This document shows positions 58,260 to 64,000 of a stretch of 64,000 nucleotides of DNA, in pieces. The stretch is from NCBI GenBank assembly GCA_014843695.1, contig CM026390.1, forward strand, positions 53,286,121-53,350,120, given 5' to 3'. The first letter of the stretch is position 1. Each line of letters starts with the position of its first letter. Both the position numbers and the translations under genes were made by a program. Under the pieces are notes generated by a model that ran no database searches, was not told the DNA's origin, and saw only the letters and a program-made list of their open reading frames with translations. Source of the DNA: Archivesica marissinica (taxonomy: Eukaryota; Mollusca; Bivalvia; Venerida; Vesicomyidae).

Positions 58260-59259
58260 NNNNNNNNNNNNNNNNNNNNNNNNNNNNNNNNNNNNNNNNN
58301 NNNNNNNNNNNNNNNNNNNNNNNNNNNNNNNNNNNNNNNNNNNNNNNNNNNNNNNNNNNNNNNNNNNNNNNNNNNNNNNNNNNNNNNNNNNNNNNNNNNN
58401 NNNNNNNNNNNNNNNNNNNNNNNNNNNNNNNNNNNNNNNNNNNNNNNNNNNNNNNNNNNNNNNNNNNNNNNNNNNNNNNNNNNNNNNNNNNNNNNNNNNN
58501 NNNNNNNNNNNNNNNNNNNNNNNNNNNNNNNNNNNNNNNNNNNNNNNNNNNNNNNNNNNNNNNNNNNNNNNNNNNNNNNNNNNNNNNNNNNNNNNNNNNN
58601 NNNNNNNNNNNNNNNNNNNNNNNNNNNNNNNNNNNNNNNNNNNNNNNNNNNNNNNNNNNNNNNNNNNNNNNNNNNNNNNNNNNNNNNNNNNNNNNNNNNN
58701 NNNNNNNNNNNNNNNNNNNNNNNNNNNNNNNNNNNNNNNNNNNNNNNNNNNNNNNNNNNNNNNNNNNNNNNNNNNNNNNNNNNNNNNNNNNNNNNNNNNN
58801 NNNNNNNNNNNNNNNNNNNNNNNNNNNNNNNNNNNNNNNNNNNNNNNNNNNNNNNNNNNNNNNNNNNNNNNNNNNNNNNNNNNNNNNNNNNNNNNNNNNN
58901 NNNNNNNNNNNNNNNNNNNNNNNNNNNNNNNNNNNNNNNNNNNNNNNNNNNNNNNNNNNNNNNNNNNNNNNNNNNNNNNNNNNNNNNNNNNNNNNNNNNN
59001 NNNNNNNNNNNNNNNNNNNNNNNNNNNNNNNNNNNNNNNNNNNNNNNNNNNNNNNNNNNNNNNNNNNNNNNNNNNNNNNNNNNNNNNNNNNNNNNNNNNN
59101 NNNNNNNNNNNNNNNNNNNNNNNNNNNNNNNNNNNNNNNNNNNNNNNNNNNNNNNNNNNNNNNNNNNNNNNNNNNNNNNNNNNNNNNNNNNNNNNNNNNN
59201 NNNNNNNNNNNNNNNNNNNNNNNNNNNNNNNNNNNNNNNNNNNNNNNNNNNNNNNNNNN
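58260..59259. other. Assembly gap, exactly 1000 N
   Basis: A run of exactly 1000 N. The right flank restarts in the 47-bp array already passed at 52707-54190, so the gap joins two overlapping versions of one region. Confidence 0.99.
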
Positions 59260-59425
59260 GGTCCTGCTTTTGCACTTACATACAATCTGAACCTGTTGAG
59301 GTACAAGGTCCTGCTTTTGCACTTACATACAATCTGAACCTGTTGAGGTACAAGGTCCTGCTTTTGCACTTACATACAATCTGAACCTGTTGAGGTACAA
59401 GGTCCTGCTTTTGCACTTACATACA
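59260..59425 (+). repeat. 47-bp minisatellite (restart after gap)
   Basis: About 3.5 units identical to the 3' (gaggtac/atctg) type of the array ending at 54190. Confidence 0.96.
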
Positions 59426-59641
59426 TGCAAATAAAAGTACTGCTCTTGTTTCTTATTATCATTGATTACTGTTTTATTATGTATGAAAACGATGTTATCA
59501 TTTCAAGTTTTGCCTGCATAAATAATACTGGTTTCTATGTTAACAAGTTTGACTTTCTTTGCATTAAGCATTCATTTTATCAAAGTTCAATACACCTGTG
59601 ATAAGATATACCTACCAACTACAGCATTTTTAATGGCTACA

Positions 59642-59918
59642 GACGGATCTGTAGTCCAGTGGTAACACGCTGGACTGGTAATCCAAGGATCGCAGGTTCG
59701 ATCCCCCGTCTGATCCTAATAAAATTCACAGCCTTTCAAGTGGGACTTTAAACCGAGGTCTCGTGTCGGTGCTTTATACCGTGCACGTAAAAGAACCAAA
59801 GGAGACTCTGGAATGGGTTTCTGTAAGTATCATTGCACTATCCTCCAAAAATCTAAAATGACTAATCTCTTAAGGAGGTGTCAAACCGGTAGCGATGATA
59901 AATAAACATAAAACACAC
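59642..59918 (+). mobile_element. tRNA-derived SINE, family 2 (copy 2)
   Basis: Same element as 54407-54683. Confidence 0.82.
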
Positions 59919-60115
59919 ATTTAATGGTGCTCCTGTCTTTACATTGTGTTAAGCACTTTATTTCAACATTTATTGTGTTGGCCCCATTGTATCAGACACA
60001 GTCACAAGTTATAGTTTGATAAACTTCAGCTCATTTGATAATCAAATTAACAATTCAATTGAAACCAATAAACACTGTAGGGACTCTTTTTAAACCATTT
60101 TCTAAATCATTTGTA

Positions 60116-60748
60116 GAGTGGTGGAACCTATGCTCCGCGTAAACCCCACATATAATGACCTGTATAAAATGTTAATTGCACTTGCCGCATATTATTATTT
60201 TCTTAAGTCGTGAAAACAACTGTCAAAACACTCTTGTTGATAGATTTAGATTCATCACGTAACCTTGCTGCTCAATACAACTATCGCAACGGTGTCGGTT
60301 GGCACCCGTTTATATTGGGAACTGAAGACTTCAGCGCACATATGCATGGCAAACTTGTTATTTTTTTATATATCCACCATAACTTGTTGAATATCTTATT
60401 TTGAAATAGTACATCATTGAGTAAAAACATTTATTGGTCTTAATCAGAAATGGTATAAAAACTATTTTTCGGGTTAGTTGTAGATTTTAAAATTTGGATA
60501 GCTACCTGAATTGCTCATACAACCGTATCAAATTCGGTGGAAATAATGATTTGCTTGATTATATTCGTCTGCTGGACGAGTCACGTGAGAGTTGCATCAG
60601 CCTACCGATACACTCAACGGAATGCTATTGAACCATGCTTCAGCTCTCTCAGCGAAATTAACCTAGAACTATATAAATATTTTAAATACGGATGGAAATG
60701 GAAAATACGCCGAGCATAGGAATACGCCGAGCATAGGTTCCACCACTC
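60116..60748. mobile_element. MITE with 27-bp TIRs (copy 2)
   Basis: Same element as 54881-55513, flanked by TA at 60114-60115 and 60749-60750. Confidence 0.85.
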
Positions 60749-60853
60749 TACAACAGTATGTTGACACAACGGACATTGTGTTTAGAAACTCTAGTCACAG
60801 TAGATACTGAACAATTGCGTTTTAATCAGTTTGTATGTTATGTCATGTTACAG

Positions 60854-61039
60854 CAAGAAATTGTGATATGCCCTCAATACCAACACATGGAGTGTTTGAC
60901 AAGGAAGAAGTAATGTTTGAAGACTCTCTGACCTTGACCTGTAACCTCACAGAAAATAAGACTGTGCCACATACAGTCCGGTGTATATATGACAATGGTG
61001 GCGTACGTCTTGGTGGGGAAGACATATCAGCATGTCCAG
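60854..61039 (+). CDS. Sushi-like domain exon (copy 2)
   Basis: Same sequence as 55619-55804: cysteines 3, 29, 43 and 60, no Trp before the last cysteine, phase 1 on both sides. This copy is contiguous with the last Sushi exon at 63498. If the two copies are one locus, the protein has this domain once; if the duplication is real, it has two identical adjacent Sushi domains. Confidence 0.85.
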
Positions 61040-61075
61040 GTCAGTGAATATGTAACTTATATACAGAATTCTTGA

Positions 61076-62930
61076 GTAGTGAATATGCACACAAGTTCAC
61101 TGTATGTAGTGAATATGCACACAAGTCATCTGTCTGTAGTGAATAAACACACAAGTCATCTATCTGTATGTAGTGAATATGCACACAAGTTCACTGTATG
61201 TAGTGAATAAACACACAAGTCATCTGACTATAGTGAATATACACACAAGTCATCTATCTGTATGTAGTGAATATGCACACAAGTTCACTGTATGTAGTGA
61301 ATAAGCACACAAGTCATCTGACTGTAGTGAATAAACACACAATTCATCTGACTGTAGTGAATAAGCACACAAGTCATCTGACTGTAGTGAATAAACACAC
61401 AATTCATCTGACTGTAGTGAATAAGCACACAAGTCATCTGTCTGTAGTGAATAAACACACAATTCATCTGACTGTAGTGAATAAACACACAAGTCATCTG
61501 TCTGTAGTGAATAAACACACAATTCATCTGACTGTAGTGAATAAACACACAAGTCATCTGTCTGTAGTGAATAAACACACAATTCATCTGACTGTAGTGA
61601 ATACACACACAAGTCATCTGACTGTATGTAGTGAATATGCACACAAGTCATCTGACTGTAGTGAATAAACACACAAGTCATCTGACTGTAGTGAATAAAC
61701 ACACATATCCTCTGTCTGTAGTTAATAAACACACAAGTCCTATGACTGAAATGAATATACACACAAGGTATCTGACTGTAGTGAATAAACACACAATTCA
61801 CCTGACTGTAGTGAATACACACACAAGTCATCTGACTGTAGTGAATAAACACACAAGTCATCTGACTGTAGTGAATACACACACATATCCTCTGTCTGTA
61901 GTTAATAAACACACAAGTCCTATGACTGAAATGAATATACACACAAGTCATCTGACTGTAGTGAATACACACACAATTCATCTGACTGTAGTGAATAAAC
62001 ACACAATTCATCTGACTGTAGTGAATAAACACACAATTCATCTGTCTGTAGTGAATAAACACACAATTCATCTGACTGTAGTGAATAAACACACAATTCA
62101 TCTGACTGTAGTGAATAAACACACAATTCATCTGACTGTAGTGAATAAACACACAATTCATCTGTCTGTAGTGAATAAACACACAATTCATCTGACTGTA
62201 GTGAATAAACACACAATTCATCTGACTGTAGTGAATAAACACACAATTCATCTGACTGTAGTGAATAAACACACAATTCATCTGTCTGTAGTGAATAAAC
62301 ACACAATTCATCTGACTGTAGTGAATAAACACACAATTCATCTGACTGTAGTGAATAAACACACAATTCATCTGACTGTAGTGAATAAACACACAATTCA
62401 TCTGTCTGTAGTGAATAAACACACAATTCATCTGACTGTAGTGAATAAACACACAATTCATCTGACTGTAGTGAATAAACACACAATTCATCTGACTGTA
62501 GTGAATAAACACACATATCCTCTGTCTGTAGTTAATAAACACACAATTCATCTGACTGTAGTGAATAAACACACAAGTCATCTGACTGTAGTGAATAAAC
62601 ACACAAGTCATCTGACTGTAGTGAATACACACACAAGTCATCTGACTGTAGTGAATATACACACAAGTCATCTGACTGTAGTGAATAAACACATAATTCC
62701 TCTCATTGGAGTTAACAAACACACACATCCTCTGACTGGAATTAACAAACACACAAGTCCTCTTACTGGAGTTAACAAACACACAAGTCCTCTTACTGGA
62801 GTTAACAAACACACAAGTCCTCTGACTGGAGTTCATAAATACACAAGTTATCTGACTGTTGTTAATAAACTCACACGTTCTCTGGCTGTAGTTAATAAAC
62901 ACACACATTCTCTGACTGTAGTTGATTCTG
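61076..62930 (+). repeat. 30-bp minisatellite (copy 2)
   Basis: About 62 units, same unit and same 120-bp higher-order pattern as 55841-57987. Long open frames on both strands here are periodic artefacts. Confidence 0.96.
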
Positions 62931-62959
62931 CCGGACATTTATTAGAATAAATAAAGTAT

Positions 62960-63490
62960 GTAGAGAATTATTTTTAGTTCTGTATAGGTAGTGAATAACA
63001 CTAAATTCTGTATATATAGTGAGTAAATGTTTGTATCTGTTGTGAATAAACACTAAAGTCTGTATAGGTAGTAAATAAACACTAAAGTCTGTATAGGTAG
63101 TAAATAAACACTAAAGTCTGTATAGGTAGTAAATAAACACTAAAGTCTGTATAGGTAGTAAATAAACACTAAAGTCTGTATAGGTAGTAAATAAACACTA
63201 AAGTCTGTATAGGTAGTAAATAAACACTAAAGTCTGTATAGGTAGTAAATAAACACTAACGTCTGTATAGGTAGTAAATAAACACTAAAGTCTGTATGGG
63301 TAGTAAATAAACACTAAAGTCTGTATGGGTAGTAAATAAACACTAAAGTCTGTATCTGTCATGAGAAAAACTGTTATGATGATGTAGGGAATAAACATGA
63401 AAGTCTGTTTCTAAAGTGAATAAATATGAAGGTCTGTAATTGTAGTTAATAAACACTATTTTCTGTATCAATAGTGAATAAACTCGTAAA
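62960..63490 (+). repeat. 29-bp minisatellite ending at a splice acceptor
   Basis: Units taggtagtaaataaacacta plus aagtctgta from about 63045 to 63350, then degenerate units (gtgaataaatatgaaggtct, gtagttaataaacactattt) up to the acceptor aatttgcag at 63497. The intron from 61040 to 63497 is thus essentially all minisatellite. Confidence 0.94.
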
Positions 63491-63497
63491 TTTGCAG

Positions 63498-63722
63498 AAA
63501 TTGACTGTGGTAACCCAAACCTAGTACTGCCGACTGGTGGAGACTCAGCACTTATAAATTCAACAACAACAACAACAACTTACTTTGGTTCTGATTCCTC
63601 GTTCACTTTCGAATGCATTTCTGGTTTTGACGTGACTGGCAACACAACAGACAGTGAATCAAGCAAGACTGTTAGGTGCAATGATAATGGCCACTGGAAC
63701 TTTGGTACACTAGCCTGCACAG
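63498..63722 (+). CDS. Sushi/CCP domain exon with poly-Thr
   Basis: A complete Sushi module of 75 codons, phase 1 on both sides, acceptor tttgcag and donor ACAG|gtctgt. Cysteines at 3, 39, 60 and 73; DCGNP opens it, FECISGF at 37-43 follows the second cysteine, and NGHW gives Trp66. The gap between cysteines 1 and 2 is long, containing six Thr in a row (22-27) encoded by an (aac)n-type trinucleotide run, likely to vary in length between individuals. N-x-T/S sequons at 20-22 and 48-50. It is the last recognisable exon in the window. Confidence 0.92.
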
Positions 63723-64000
63723 GTCTGTATAAATAATTGACAATTTAGATGTTAGCTTAACTAGTTAAAAAGCTGAAGCCGTGTTATTTTATGTAAAATC
63801 ATATCTCTCAATGGAATGAAACTTTATCGCTAAAGAATGTGGAATACATAGATCAGTTTATATGAATATCACCTCTTTGTATATGTACATGGAAACCATT
63901 TCGTATGTATACTGGTATGTCAGAGACTGCTGAATGGTATTGAATCCAGCTTCACATATGTATTTATGAGAGTGCTTCACATATGTATTTATGAGAGCTG
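63723..64000 (+). other. Intron start, runs off window
   Basis: AT-rich DNA following the last donor; the phrase cttcacatatgtatttatgagag occurs twice at the very end (63950-64000), perhaps the start of another tandem array. No exon seen. Confidence 0.6.

Larger units (their letters stand above)
59260..63230 (+). repeat. Near-identical repeat of ~54025-58259 across the gap
   Basis: Offset +5235 up to the 30-bp array, then +4944 after it, because this copy has about 10 fewer 30-bp units and lacks the error-like patch. The SINE, MITE, Sushi exon and intron sequence look identical. Most likely an unmerged contig overlap. The end coordinate is approximate. Confidence 0.9.

Noticed and set aside
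61250..62950. Long open frames on both strands in the second 30-bp array (up to 562 residues)
   Set aside because: Same periodic artefact as in the first copy of the array.

Overview
This is eukaryotic, AT-rich genomic DNA that looks like a bivalve mollusc. The support is short phase-1 exons separated by long introns, tRNA-derived SINEs, several small TIR elements, and dispersed repeats of a kind common in bivalve genomes. It is not prokaryotic. Most long open frames are periodic reading of minisatellites or run through runs of N. The species assignment is inference.

The supported protein-coding content is the middle of one large + strand gene for a modular extracellular protein. In order the exons are: a possible C-terminal half of a CUB domain (15994-16168), a CUB domain in two exons (17651-17847 and 20377-20533), Sushi (21613-21816), Sushi (23331-23504), Sushi (37529-37732), a decayed Sushi pseudo-exon (40224-40282), Sushi (41457-41651), calcium-binding EGF (44027-44149), an unusual EGF with a very long last loop (45409-45603), Sushi (51534-51734), Sushi (55619-55804, repeated at 60854-61039) and Sushi (63498-63722). 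Every domain starts and ends on phase-1 splice junctions, and only the CUB-internal intron is phase 0. The reading frame therefore stays open across the whole series. No promoter, signal peptide, transmembrane exon or poly(A) site is visible, so the gene runs off both ends.

Two 1000-N assembly gaps (14755-15754 and 58260-59259) each lie between near-identical copies of the same DNA. Positions 1 to about 10450 match 16337 to about 26320, including both CUB exons and two Sushi exons. The part before 58260 matches the part after 59259, including one Sushi exon. The single-copy DNA looks identical and only minisatellite lengths differ, so unmerged contig overlaps or retained alleles are more likely than real gene duplication.

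The most unusual property is that introns are largely minisatellite: unit lengths 37, 54, 48, 38, 29, 25, 30, 34, 47, 30 and 29 bp, by my estimate 55-60% of the window. Several arrays start or end at a splice junction. The 54-bp unit carries a whole 3' splice site plus the first 16 bases of the CUB exon. The 48-bp unit carries the last 19 bases of a Sushi exon plus its 5' splice site. The 29- and 30-bp arrays begin at donors. In the 54-bp and 48-bp arrays, use of a decoy site would bring in an immediate in-frame stop.

Mobile DNA includes at least three tRNA-derived SINE groups, a LINE reverse-transcriptase fragment, and TIR elements at 38422-40127, 44631-44914, 46238-46715, 51113-51262 and 54881-55513. 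A roughly 750-bp block is embedded twice in the 25-bp array.
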